A stretch of 64,000 nt of DNA, from assembly GCF_009617755.1 (NCBI RefSeq), contig NZ_BGZH01000001.1:1426001-1490000 (forward strand), written 5' to 3'. Made by a program: the position numbers and the translations under genes. Below, piece after piece: positions 17,761 to 26,090 of the stretch. This stretch comes from Marinobacter salsuginis. GTDB lineage: Bacteria > Pseudomonadota > Gammaproteobacteria > Pseudomonadales > Oleiphilaceae. The notes under the pieces are model-generated. The model saw only the letters and a list, made by a program, of their open reading frames with translations. It ran no database searches and was not told the DNA's origin. Position 1 is the first letter of the stretch. Each line of letters starts with the position of its first letter.

Positions 17761-18189
17761 TCACTCCGGCTTGGGGAGGGATTCCACATAGGTGCGGATG
17801 GCCCACATGGCATTCTGATCCATGCTTTTCTTCCAGGACGGCATGCCACGGTCGGTGCCATTCATCACCCGACCGATGTAGTACTCGTCGTCCCACTCGG
17901 TCAGCTCCCGAAGATCCGGCGTCAGACCGCCAGACATCGCCCGGATGCCATGACAGGCTGCACAGTTACCGGCATAAGCGCTTTCGCCGATTTTGGCCGC
18001 CTGGGCGTTGAATTCGCCGAACTCATTACCTTCACGGAACGGGTTTTCGATGCGCACTTCGTCGCCCAGCTCCGGCAGATTGCCCGTATCCACTTCCTGT
18101 GGTGTGACATTGCCGTGCGCAATCGCGAAACCGGCCAAGCCAGCCATGGCCGCTGCCATGATCGCTTTAAGTGAAAAGGACATTCCCAT
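17761..18189 (-). CDS. pedF: Cytochrome c550-type electron acceptor of the quinoproteins (ExaB/PedF-like)
   Basis: A 142-residue periplasmic monoheme cytochrome c: signal peptide (IMAAAMAGLAGFAIAHG), haem site CAACH with Cys76, Cys79 and His80, and a probable axial Met116 in DRGMPSW. By family and position it takes electrons from the PQQ dehydrogenases and passes them toward the terminal oxidase. ATG 18189 follows AGGTAAG. It is divergent from the calcium-type dehydrogenase gene across a 366-base regulatory region and leads into the binding-protein-like gene 77 bases downstream. Confidence 0.9.
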   Translation of the reverse strand: MGMSFSLKAIMAAAMAGLAGFAIAHGNVTPQEVDTGNLPELGDEVRIENPFREGNEFGEFNAQAAKIGESAYAGNCAACHGIRAMSGGLTPDLRELTEWDDEYYIGRVMNGTDRGMPSWKKSMDQNAMWAIRTYVESLPKPE

Positions 18190-18311
18190 TGGTCTTACCT
18201 CTGTTATTGGATTCCCCGTGGTTGGCTATTGGATTTGTCTGATGCCAACTTGCTGATCCCCAGTCTAGGAATCCAGGAACCCAATCCGAATGCCACTTTG
18301 GGGGTTTTGCC

Positions 18312-18326
18312 TTAGTTCCTTGGTAG
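18312..18326. promoter_or_regulatory. PQQ-cluster promoter box, site 2
   Basis: TTAGTTCCTTGGTAG lies in the 366-base divergent region between the cytochrome and the calcium-type dehydrogenase. It is about 125 bases from the cytochrome start, similar in distance and orientation to site 1 relative to its gene. The rest of the 18190-18555 gap holds the inverted repeat at 18411 and a second TTTTCCCG half-site 21 bases further on (18439-18446); no gene is seen. Confidence 0.55.
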
Positions 18327-18410
18327 TAGACGGTCGGAGCGAAGGCCAAAGCACGAGGCATCCGCCAAAAATCCGGAAACTGACCACTTTTCATGATGAA
18401 GGCTGCGTTT

Positions 18411-18425
18411 CGGGAACTTTTCCCG
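18411..18425. promoter_or_regulatory. 15-bp inverted repeat CGGGAACTTTTCCCG, second copy
   Basis: Identical to 16591-16605 and placed 131-145 bases upstream of the calcium-type dehydrogenase start. A half-site repeat TTTTCCCG follows after 21 bases, about two helical turns, as expected for cooperative protein binding. Confidence 0.55.
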
Positions 18426-18555
18426 ATTTTTAAGGCTATTTTCCCGCAACCCGGGTGGCTTTTTCCGTCGCCACCAGCACAGGTACGCGCCAATACTCGG
18501 AGCGTCGATGCCATGAGCAAGACGATGGTTACAACAAAAACCAAGGGGAAAGATT

Positions 18556-20409
18556 ATGAACATCAAAACACGCAAACATCCGCTGCTTCGCGGGATTGGA
18601 ATGGCCCTGGCCCTGAGCTCAGCGGCCGGCCTCGCCAGCCAGGTTCACGCCAAAGACGTGACCTGGGACGACATTGCCAATGACGCGCAGACGCCGGAAA
18701 ACGTCCTGGGCTATGGCATTGGTCCGAAGGCACAGCGTTACAGCCCCATGACCACCATTAACCGGGATAACGTCGAGCGCCTGGTACCGGCCTGGTCGTT
18801 TTCGTTTGGCGATGAGAAACAACGGGGCCAGGAATCCCAGGCCCTGGTTCATGATGGTGTGGTCTATATTACCGGCTCTTACTCGCGTCTCTTCGCGCTG
18901 GACGCGAAAACCGGTGAACGCCTCTGGGAATACACCCACCGCCTGCCTGAAGGCATCCGCCCCTGTTGCGACGTGGTGAATCGCGGAGCGGCGATTTTTG
19001 GCGACAAGGTGTTCTTCGGAACCCTCGATGCCGGCATCGTTGCCCTGAACAAAGACACCGGCAAAGTGGTCTGGCGTGAGAAGTTTGCCGATCATGAAGC
19101 CGGCTACACCATGACCGGCGCCCCCACCCTGGTAAAAGATCAAAAAACCGGGAAGGTCCTGCTGATTCACGGCTCCTCGGGGGATGAGTTCGGCGTTGTT
19201 GGCAAATTGTTTGCCAGGGACCCGGATACCGGCAAGGAAGTCTGGATGCGACCATTCGTTGAAGGCCACTACGGCCGCCTCAATGGCGAAAAGAGCACGC
19301 CGACCGGCGACCCTCGTGCGCCCAGCTGGCCAGATGATCCCAACACCGAAACCGGCAAGGTGGAGGCCTGGAGCCATGGCGGCGGCGCCCCCTGGCAAAG
19401 CGCCAGCTTTGACGCGGAAACCAACACCATCATCATTGGTGCCGGCAACCCAGCGCCCTGGAATACCTGGAAACGCACATCCCCCGGCGGTGACCCTGCC
19501 GACTACGACAATTTGTACACCTCCGGCCAGGTGGGTGTAGACCCCACTACCGGCGAAGTGAAGTGGTTCTACCAGCACACGCCAAACGATGCCTGGGACT
19601 TTTCCGGCAACAACGAGCTGGTGCTGTTTGAGTACGACGAGAACGGCGAAACAGTCAAAGCTACGGCCCATGCCGACCGCAACGGCTTCTTCTACGTGGT
19701 CGACCGTGAGAACGGTGAATTCAAGAAAGGTTTTCCGTTTGTGGACAACATTACCTGGGCTGAACGCATTGGAGAGGATGGTCGTCCTGTAGAGCGGAAG
19801 GGGCAACGCCCGCCACCGGTTGCTGAAGGCGAAACCCGCGGCGAATCCATCGAGGTGTCTCCTCCATTCCTGGGTGGTAAGAACTGGAATCCCATGGCGT
19901 ACAGCCAGGATACCGGGCTGTTCTATGTACCCGCCAACCACTGGAAAGAGGATTACTGGACCGAGGAAGTCACCTACAAGAAAGGCGCCGCCTACCTGGG
20001 CCAGGGTTTCCGGATCAAGCGCATGTATGACGACCATGTGGGCATCCTTCGCGCCATGAATCCGCTCACCGGTGAGATCGAGTGGGAGCACAAGGAGCGG
20101 CTGCCGCTCTGGGCCGGCGTCCTGACCACCAAGGGTGGCCTGGTGTTCACCGGGACCGGCGACGGTTTCCTGAAAGCCTTCGATGCGGAAACCGGGGAGG
20201 AGCTCTGGAAGTTCCAGACCGGCTCCGGAATCATCTCCTCGCCGATTACCTGGGAGATGGACGGTGAGCAGTACATCGGGGTTGCTTCCGGCTACGGCGG
20301 CGCGGTTCCTCTGTGGGGTGGCGACATGGCCGAGCTGACCAAGCCCATTTCTCAGGGCGGGTCTTTCTGGGTCTTCAAGATGCCCTCCTGGGCACAGGCC
20401 TCCCGCTAA
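18556..20409 (+). CDS. pedE: PQQ-dependent alcohol dehydrogenase, calcium type (PedE/ExaA-like)
   Basis: A 617-residue periplasmic quinoprotein with signal peptide ([16 protein letters not shown]), propeller W-motifs and the cysteine pair Cys137-Cys138. Metal ligands Glu211 (GDEFG), Asn298 (AGNPAPWN) and catalytic Asp348 are in place. The residue two after the catalytic aspartate is Ser350 (WDFSG), not Asp, the pattern of calcium-dependent ExaA/PedE enzymes. It is therefore the probable calcium partner of the lanthanide-type enzyme encoded 2 kb away. ATG 18556 follows AAGGGGAAAG. A terminator hairpin separates it from the pentapeptide gene. Confidence 0.93.
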   Translation: MNIKTRKHPLLRGIGMALALSSAAGLASQVHAKDVTWDDIANDAQTPENVLGYGIGPKAQRYSPMTTINRDNVERLVPAWSFSFGDEKQRGQESQALVHDGVVYITGSYSRLFALDAKTGERLWEYTHRLPEGIRPCCDVVNRGAAIFGDKVFFGTLDAGIVALNKDTGKVVWREKFADHEAGYTMTGAPTLVKDQKTGKVLLIHGSSGDEFGVVGKLFARDPDTGKEVWMRPFVEGHYGRLNGEKSTPTGDPRAPSWPDDPNTETGKVEAWSHGGGAPWQSASFDAETNTIIIGAGNPAPWNTWKRTSPGGDPADYDNLYTSGQVGVDPTTGEVKWFYQHTPNDAWDFSGNNELVLFEYDENGETVKATAHADRNGFFYVVDRENGEFKKGFPFVDNITWAERIGEDGRPVERKGQRPPPVAEGETRGESIEVSPPFLGGKNWNPMAYSQDTGLFYVPANHWKEDYWTEEVTYKKGAAYLGQGFRIKRMYDDHVGILRAMNPLTGEIEWEHKERLPLWAGVLTTKGGLVFTGTGDGFLKAFDAETGEELWKFQTGSGIISSPITWEMDGEQYIGVASGYGGAVPLWGGDMAELTKPISQGGSFWVFKMPSWAQASR

Positions 20410-20423
20410 TTTTCCTCCGGTTC

Positions 20424-20452
20424 GGGCCTGGCGTCTCGCCAGGCCCCTTTTT
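20424..20452 (+). terminator. Intrinsic terminator/attenuator after pedE-like gene
   Basis: Stem GGGCCTGGCG/CGCCAGGCCC (20424-20433 with 20437-20446), loop TCT, then CTTTTT. It begins 15 bases after the dehydrogenase stop and precedes the pentapeptide gene, so it may lower expression of the downstream gene. Confidence 0.85.
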
Positions 20453-20475
20453 AAGATCGATTCGGGAGTGAACCC

Positions 20476-21129
20476 ATGAGACCCATCATAACAGCCTCAC
20501 TGATACTCGCGTTTACACCAGCGCTGGCCGGCGATTACATGGCCGACCTTGATCAGGCGCCGGTCATCAACGGCTGCAAACTGGAAAGGGAGACCCGTTG
20601 CCCCGGCGCTGACCTTAAGGGCGTGGACCTGTCGAACATGGATCTGCGCTCCGCCAACTTCCGCGGTGCCAACCTGTCGGGCGCCAACCTGAGCCACACC
20701 AGCCTGCGAGGTGCCAACCTCGACGGGGCGAACCTCGACAACGTCACCGGATACCGCCTGCAGGTCTACCGGGCCAGCATGCGGGGCGCGTCACTGAGGA
20801 ATGCCCGGTTACAGGGGATGCAGGGCGAATACCTGTTTGCCCAGGGTGCGGACTTCAGCGGCGCAGATCTGACCGGTGCAAACTTCGACTTCTCCCGCTT
20901 TTCAGGTGCCACGCTGGTCAACGCCACCATGCCGTTCAGCAGTTTCGAGATTTCCTGGATGCCGAAGGCGAATCTGGAGGGGGCCAACCTCAGGGGGGCA
21001 AACCTTCAGGAAGCCAAGCTGGGGCTGGCGAACCTGGCGGACGCGGACCTGACCGGAAGCCGGATCCACTACGCCACCTTCGAGGGCACCTACATGGAGG
21101 GCTGTACCGCCTGCCCCTTTGATTGGTGA
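20476..21129 (+). CDS. Exported pentapeptide-repeat protein of the PQQ alcohol cluster
   Basis: A 217-residue protein with signal peptide (ASLILAFTPALA) and about 20 A(D/N)LXX pentapeptide repeats (SANFRGANLSGANLSHTSL, EGANLRGANLQEAKLGLANL), predicted to fold as a right-handed quadrilateral beta-helix in the periplasm. A cysteine pair near each end (CKLERETRC; CTAC) may form disulfide caps. Pentapeptide proteins recur next to quinoprotein alcohol dehydrogenases in Pseudomonas ped clusters; their role is not established. The gene converges with the response regulator after only 12 bases. Confidence 0.85.
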   Translation: MRPIITASLILAFTPALAGDYMADLDQAPVINGCKLERETRCPGADLKGVDLSNMDLRSANFRGANLSGANLSHTSLRGANLDGANLDNVTGYRLQVYRASMRGASLRNARLQGMQGEYLFAQGADFSGADLTGANFDFSRFSGATLVNATMPFSSFEISWMPKANLEGANLRGANLQEAKLGLANLADADLTGSRIHYATFEGTYMEGCTACPFDW

Positions 21130-21141
21130 TCCGGGGCGGGC

Positions 21142-21798
21142 TCAGACCCGCCTCGCTTCCTCCAGTTGGCCATAGCGAATCAGGCCGGCATCGACCGCCA
21201 GGTGAATCAACTCCACGGAGGACGAAACCTGCAGCTTGCTTTTCAGCCCCGCCAGGTGGTTGGACACGGTCTTGCTGCTGACACACAGGCGTTCGGCGAT
21301 TCCGCCCAGGCTCTCCCCTCTGGCGTACATCAGCAATACTTCCATTTCCCGCTGGGTCATATCCCGGAGGCGGTGATCGACCGGCCGCTCCTGATTCATC
21401 GCCAGACGTGTGGCAATCGGATGCTCGATGTACGGTTGGCCCGATGCCACCCGCTTCACAGCTTCCGCGAGTTCCTCGGGCGCGCAGCTCTTGGAGACAA
21501 AACCGAGCCCTCCCACATCCAGCGCCTGACGCACCATGGGCAATTCATCGTGCATGGTAAAGAACAGGATCGCCGCCCCCCGCCAGCGCTGGCGCAATCG
21601 TCGCCCAACCTCCAGCCCGGAGATATCCGGCAACCCCATATCCAGCAGCACCACATCGGGCCGCAGCTCGCCATAGCGGGCCACGGCATCCTGACCGTTG
21701 TCGACCTCGGTGATGGCCACTGCCGGCAGCATGGAGCGCAGCAGATTGGCAATGCCCTGTCGCACGACCTGGTGGTCATCCACAATCATCAGTTTCAT
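21142..21798 (-). CDS. NarL/LuxR-family response regulator (PedR2/ExaE-like)
   Basis: A 218-residue two-component regulator with an N-terminal receiver domain (phosphoacceptor Asp53 in VVLLDMGLPD; acidic DD at 7-8; Lys in FVSKSC) and a C-terminal LuxR helix-turn-helix (MTQREMEVLLMYARGESLGGIAERLCVSSKTVSNHL). ATG 21798 has a perfect GGAGGT site, and its start overlaps the kinase stop by four bases, showing translational coupling. By position beside the quinoprotein genes it corresponds to the lanthanide-switch regulator PedR2 of Pseudomonas putida; that functional equivalence is inferred. Confidence 0.9.
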   Translation of the reverse strand: MKLMIVDDHQVVRQGIANLLRSMLPAVAITEVDNGQDAVARYGELRPDVVLLDMGLPDISGLEVGRRLRQRWRGAAILFFTMHDELPMVRQALDVGGLGFVSKSCAPEELAEAVKRVASGQPYIEHPIATRLAMNQERPVDHRLRDMTQREMEVLLMYARGESLGGIAERLCVSSKTVSNHLAGLKSKLQVSSSVELIHLAVDAGLIRYGQLEEARRV

Positions 21799-23018
21799 GA
21801 AACACCTCCGGTACCTGGAGTCAGCGGCACGGCCAGCCGGATTCGGGTTCCCTCGCCCAATCGGCTCAGAAACTTCACTTCGCCCCCCAGGCAGCGGGCT
21901 CGCTCGCACATGGAACGCACGCCCAGGCCGGCATTGCCGGGCAGTTGATCATTGCCCACGCCATCATCGCGCAACTCGATGCTCAGCTCGTTATCATTGC
22001 GGGCAACGGCCAGCGTGGCGCAGGAAGCTTTTGCATGACGGGAAACATTATTCAGGGCTTCCTGAAGGAAACGATACAGGTGGGTCTGCTGCTCCCCGGT
22101 GAAATCGGGCAGGCGCTCGTCCATCGCCAGGCGACATTCAAGCCCGCTGAGCTGTTGCCATTGTTCAGTCAGATGGCGAATGGCACTGCCGAGGCCCAGC
22201 TGTTCCATCACCAGGGGATGCAGCTCCTGCAAAAGGTGCCGGAAGTGTTTCTGGACAGTCTCACAGTGTTCCGCCAGATCCCTGGCCTGCTGCTTCTGGC
22301 GGTCACCGAGGTCCGGATCGTAGAGCAGACTGCGGGCCTGGGCCCGAATGCCCGTCAGGTACTGGCCGAGATCATCGTGCAGCACCCGGGCGATGTGTTC
22401 GCGCTCCCGATCCTGTAATTGCAGGAGTTCGTTAAGCAGTCGGCTCACCGTTTGCTGTTCCGACTCGAGGGCCCCGGCCATGGAATTGAACCGGCAAACC
22501 AGCGCGTCCAGTTCCTGTTCGCCCTGACGGGGAAGCCGGGATGTCAGTTGACCTGTCGAAACCGCACCCATGGCCTCTGACAGACTGGCAAGAGTACGTA
22601 CGCCGCGCCGAATGATGAAAAACAGGGCAAGAAAACAAAGGCCCATACCAATGGCATAGGCGCCCGAAATCAGGAGGAACCCTTCCCAGATTTCCTCCAC
22701 CTCATCGGCGGGATCAACCTGCCAGCCGTTAATCAACGGCCGCGAGGCATCGCCGGCAATCAGCTCGAAAAACCAGGCCGGCACGTCCCCGCCTTTTCCG
22801 GATTCCTCGTTATCAGACGGCCTCAGATGACGAAGACCACTGACAACGGATCCGGGAAGACGTTCGGGGCTATCGAGACTCTGAGCCAGAACGGTAACGC
22901 CATCAAGTTCCCGCTGAACATCATGTCGGGCCTGCTGGGTATAGAGCAGCGCTCCAAGCAAGTAGACGAGCAGGAAAACCGCCAGCATCAACAGGGAAAT
23001 CTTCCGGTATACGGTCAT
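21795..23018 (-). CDS. UhpB/NarX-type sensor histidine kinase (PedS2-like)
   Basis: A 407-residue membrane kinase: membrane segments at about 7-27 and 115-137, a periplasmic sensor of about 87 residues, HAMP (about 138-190), HisKA_3 dimerisation domain with phosphoacceptor His214 (LHDDLGQYLTG), and an ATPase domain (DDGVG, LGVRSMCERA). The periplasmic loop is rich in acids (SDNEESGKGGD; DPADEVEEIWE), suitable for metal binding. In Pseudomonas putida the positional equivalent PedS2 responds to lanthanides and sets the PedE/PedH balance. The pair is cotranscribed with the regulator and divergent from the PQQ-associated ABC genes. Confidence 0.88.
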   Translation of the reverse strand: MTVYRKISLLMLAVFLLVYLLGALLYTQQARHDVQRELDGVTVLAQSLDSPERLPGSVVSGLRHLRPSDNEESGKGGDVPAWFFELIAGDASRPLINGWQVDPADEVEEIWEGFLLISGAYAIGMGLCFLALFFIIRRGVRTLASLSEAMGAVSTGQLTSRLPRQGEQELDALVCRFNSMAGALESEQQTVSRLLNELLQLQDREREHIARVLHDDLGQYLTGIRAQARSLLYDPDLGDRQKQQARDLAEHCETVQKHFRHLLQELHPLVMEQLGLGSAIRHLTEQWQQLSGLECRLAMDERLPDFTGEQQTHLYRFLQEALNNVSRHAKASCATLAVARNDNELSIELRDDGVGNDQLPGNAGLGVRSMCERARCLGGEVKFLSRLGEGTRIRLAVPLTPGTGGVS

Positions 23019-23082
23019 TGTTTTTATCCGTTGCGAGTAAACAGCGTCTCTACATCCATGCTAAGGGCGGGAGAATTCACCG

Positions 23083-23100
23083 GAATAGTTCTTTAGTACC
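23083..23100. promoter_or_regulatory. PQQ-cluster promoter box, site 3
   Basis: GAATAGTTCTTTAGTACC lies in the divergent region between the PedS2-like kinase and the ABC binding-protein gene, 65 and 82 bases from their starts. It matches site 4 (29412) at 15 of 18 positions and the cores of sites 1 and 2. Confidence 0.55.
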
Positions 23101-23181
23101 GCCACTTTCCTACTTTCTGAATATTTTCGCTGCTTTTGCCCTTCTCTAAGCTGGAAGCACAACAACAAACCGGAGAAACCC

Positions 23182-24354
23182 ATGTCTGTTCTTTCCCGGA
23201 CAACGGCCACTTCACTGATCGCACTGGTAGCAGCAACACCGTTGAAGGCGGAATCCCTCGATGTGCAGATCGGCTATCTGCAGTGGGTGCCGGATCAGGG
23301 ACCGGTGCTGTCCAATGTGATCTCGGAACCTGAGGACGCCGGCCTGAGGGGCGCAGAACTGGCCATCAACGACAACAGCACCACCGGCAGGTTTCTGGGC
23401 CAGACTTACTCGATGCAGAGTAACGTGACGGACTCGGAAGAAGCAGCTATTGCGGCCTTTGATGCCATGCGCGAGAACGGCCTGGAGTTGTTCGTGGTGA
23501 ATGCGCCGGCGTCAACCCTGAAAACCCTTACCGAAAAAGCCGGTGATAACACCCTGATCTTCAACGCCGGGGCCAAAGACGATGCCCTACGCACCGGCCA
23601 GTGCCACGTCAATCTGCTGCACACCATGCCCAGCTATTCCATGCTCACGGACGCCCTCGGCCAGTGGCTGAATCAGCGACGCTGGGATGAGGTGTTTTTG
23701 ATTACCGGGCCGACCGACGCCGATAAGGGCTGGGCCGATGCCTTCCGCCGCTCTGCCAAGCGCTTCGGACTCGAGATTGTCGAGGACAAGCCCTGGACCT
23801 TTGACGCTGATCTCCGCCGCACGGCCTCCAAAGAGCTGCCGCTGTTCACTCAGGCCAGCGATTACGACGCGGTGGTGGTGGCCGATGTGCGGGGCGATTT
23901 TGGCGAGTACGTGCCATTCAACACCTGGCTGCCACGCCCGGTGATGGGCACCCAGGGCATGTCGCCGGTCACCTGGCACCGGGTAGTGGAGAGCTGGGGC
24001 GCAGCGCAACTGCAGAACCGGTTCCGCGAACTGGCCGATCGGAACATGAACAGCGAAGACTACGCCGCCTGGGCGGCCATTCGCGCCATCGGTACTGCCG
24101 TGACCGACCTGAATTCCGCGAAGCCCGGCGAGATCCGGAACTTCCTGTTCAGCGACAAGTTCCAGCTGGCCGCGTTCAAGGGTCGCAAAGTCACGTTCCG
24201 GGACTGGAATGGCCAGATGCGCCAGCCCATTCCCCTGGTTCACCCCAGAGGGCTGGTGGCCACCGCGCCGTTCGAAGGCTTTCTGCACCCGAATACCGAA
24301 CTGGACACCCTCGGCTTTGACCGGCCCGAGAGCGAGTGTCGGATCAACGGCTGA
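23182..24354 (+). CDS. Periplasmic branched-chain-type binding protein of the PQQ-associated ABC system
   Basis: A 390-residue exported protein (signal peptide MSVLSRTTATSLIALVAATPLKA) with a type I periplasmic-binding fold (IGYLQWVPDQGPVLSN, LRGAELAINDNSTTG, EVFLITGPTDADKGWADAF). It belongs to the binding-protein group that accompanies PQQ alcohol-dehydrogenase clusters. It starts a four-gene run: binding protein, beta-propeller, ATPase and permease. Its ligand is unknown; the companion permease looks like an exporter, so this may be a periplasmic adaptor or sensor rather than an import receptor. ATG 23182 follows CCGGAGAAACC. Confidence 0.85.
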   Translation: MSVLSRTTATSLIALVAATPLKAESLDVQIGYLQWVPDQGPVLSNVISEPEDAGLRGAELAINDNSTTGRFLGQTYSMQSNVTDSEEAAIAAFDAMRENGLELFVVNAPASTLKTLTEKAGDNTLIFNAGAKDDALRTGQCHVNLLHTMPSYSMLTDALGQWLNQRRWDEVFLITGPTDADKGWADAFRRSAKRFGLEIVEDKPWTFDADLRRTASKELPLFTQASDYDAVVVADVRGDFGEYVPFNTWLPRPVMGTQGMSPVTWHRVVESWGAAQLQNRFRELADRNMNSEDYAAWAAIRAIGTAVTDLNSAKPGEIRNFLFSDKFQLAAFKGRKVTFRDWNGQMRQPIPLVHPRGLVATAPFEGFLHPNTELDTLGFDRPESECRING

Positions 24355-24395
24355 CCCGCGGGTTGCCCATTTTCAAAACAAGAAGGAGTTACCCC

Positions 24396-25370
24396 ATGAA
24401 AACCCTGTTCAAGCGCACTGCCCTGGCCGCGATGATCTGCCTGTCGACACCGGCTCTGGCCAGCGTGGCCTATGTCTCCAACGAGAAAGACAACACCCTC
24501 TCGGTGATTGATACCGAGACCCAGGAAGTGATCGAAACCATCGATGTTGGCCAGCGCCCCCGGGGCATCCTGCTCTCCAAGGACTACAGCAAGCTCTATA
24601 TCTGCGCCAGTGACGACGACACGGTGCAGGTACTGGACCTGGCCACCCGCAAGATTGTGGACACCCTGCCCTCGGGCGAAGATCCGGAGCAGTTTGCGTT
24701 GCATCCGAACAACAAGCACCTGTACATCGCCAATGAAGACGATGCCATCGTGACCGTAGTGGACGTCGACACCAAGGATGTGCTGGCCCAGATCGACGTG
24801 GGCATCGAGCCGGAAGGCATGGCCGTAAGCCCCGACGGCAAGTGGGCGGTGAACACCTCCGAGACCACCAGCATGCTGCACTGGATCAACACGGAGACCT
24901 TCGAGATCGAGAAGAACATCGTCGTAGGTCAGCGGCCTCGCCATGTGGAGTTCACCAGGGACAGCAAGATTGCCTGGGCGTCTGCCGAAATCGGAGGCAC
25001 CGTGCACATCATCGACGTGGACAACCTGGAGCAGATCCATGAGATGTCGTTCAAGGTGCCCGGCGTAAACCAGGATCGGGTCCAGCCGGTGGGCATTGAA
25101 CTGACCTCCGATGGCAAGTATGCGTTCGTGGCGCTCGGCCCCTCCAACCACGTGGCCGTCGTGGATGCCCAGACCTACGAGGTTCTGGACTATCTGCTGG
25201 TTGGCGCCCGGGTGTGGCAGCTGGATCTCGACAAGGACGAAAAGCACCTCTACACCACCAACGGCGTGTCCGGCGATGTGTCTGTGATCGACGTGGAAGA
25301 CCTGAAGGTCATTAAATCCATCAAGGTAGGCCGCTACCCGTGGGGTGTAGTGATCGATCCAACCTCATGA
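24396..25370 (+). CDS. YVTN beta-propeller protein of the PQQ-associated ABC system
   Basis: A 324-residue periplasmic protein: signal peptide (TALAAMICLSTPALA) then about seven YVTN-type blades (SVIDTETQEVIETIDVGQRPRG, VTVVDVDTKDVLAQIDVGIEP, VSVIDVEDLKVIKSIKVG). It is of the family that recurs in PQQ catabolic clusters, with no established biochemical role. ATG 24396 follows AAGGAG. Its stop overlaps the ATPase start (ATGA), indicating coupling to the ABC subunits. Confidence 0.88.
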   Translation: MKTLFKRTALAAMICLSTPALASVAYVSNEKDNTLSVIDTETQEVIETIDVGQRPRGILLSKDYSKLYICASDDDTVQVLDLATRKIVDTLPSGEDPEQFALHPNNKHLYIANEDDAIVTVVDVDTKDVLAQIDVGIEPEGMAVSPDGKWAVNTSETTSMLHWINTETFEIEKNIVVGQRPRHVEFTRDSKIAWASAEIGGTVHIIDVDNLEQIHEMSFKVPGVNQDRVQPVGIELTSDGKYAFVALGPSNHVAVVDAQTYEVLDYLLVGARVWQLDLDKDEKHLYTTNGVSGDVSVIDVEDLKVIKSIKVGRYPWGVVIDPTS

Positions 25371-26089
25371 CCATTGAAGCGAGCAACCTCAGCTTTCGTT
25401 ACGGCGACAAGCCGGTGCTCCGCGAGGTCAGCTTTGCGCTGACCTCTGGCCGTTTTCATGCCCTGCTCGGGCCCAACGGCGCGGGTAAGTCTACCCTGTT
25501 TGGTCTGCTCACACGGCTTCTGGCTCTGCAGCAGGGCGACATTCGGCTGGGCGGCCAATCCCTGAAAAAGCAGCCGGCCGAGGCCATGCGCCAGATCGGC
25601 GTGGTGTTCCAGCAGAACGCGCTGGACCTGGACCTGACCGTTCGCCAGAACCTGCAATACCACGCCGCTCTGCACGGGCTGTCCCGCAAAGAAGCCAGAG
25701 CCAGGGGTGATCGGGAACTGGAACGCTTCAACCTGCTGGAGCGCGCAAACGATGCCGTCCGCCAGCTCAACGGCGGCCACCGCCGACGGGTAGAAATTGC
25801 CCGTGCTCTGCTGCATGAGCCCTCGCTTCTATTGCTCGACGAACCCTCGGTGGGCCTGGACGTTGCAAGCCGCAAGGCGCTCAACGAACACGTTCGAACG
25901 CTGTGTGAAGAAGACGGCCTGACCGTACTCTGGGCCACCCACCTGATTGAAGAAGTTCGCGCGGACGACCGGGTACTGATCCTGCACCAGGGCCAACTGC
26001 TGGCTGACGGAAATGGCCAGGCCATCTGCGACGCCGAAGGCACCCGCGATCTGGCCGAAACCTTCCACGCCCTGACCGGAGCCGGTTGA
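25367..26089 (+). CDS. ABC ATPase of the PQQ-associated system (PedB-like)
   Basis: A 240-residue ATP-binding subunit of the multidrug/ABC-2 exporter class: Walker A GPNGAGKST, Q-loop FQQNALDLDLTV, Walker B LLLLDEPSVGLD, H-loop WATHLIEE. The signature region is unusual: LNGGHRRR in place of LSGGQ. It starts within the propeller stop codon (ATGA) and is followed one base later by the permease. It should energise export through the ABC-2 permease; the cargo is unknown. Confidence 0.88.
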   Translation: MTIEASNLSFRYGDKPVLREVSFALTSGRFHALLGPNGAGKSTLFGLLTRLLALQQGDIRLGGQSLKKQPAEAMRQIGVVFQQNALDLDLTVRQNLQYHAALHGLSRKEARARGDRELERFNLLERANDAVRQLNGGHRRRVEIARALLHEPSLLLLDEPSVGLDVASRKALNEHVRTLCEEDGLTVLWATHLIEEVRADDRVLILHQGQLLADGNGQAICDAEGTRDLAETFHALTGAG

Positions 26090-26090
26090 T

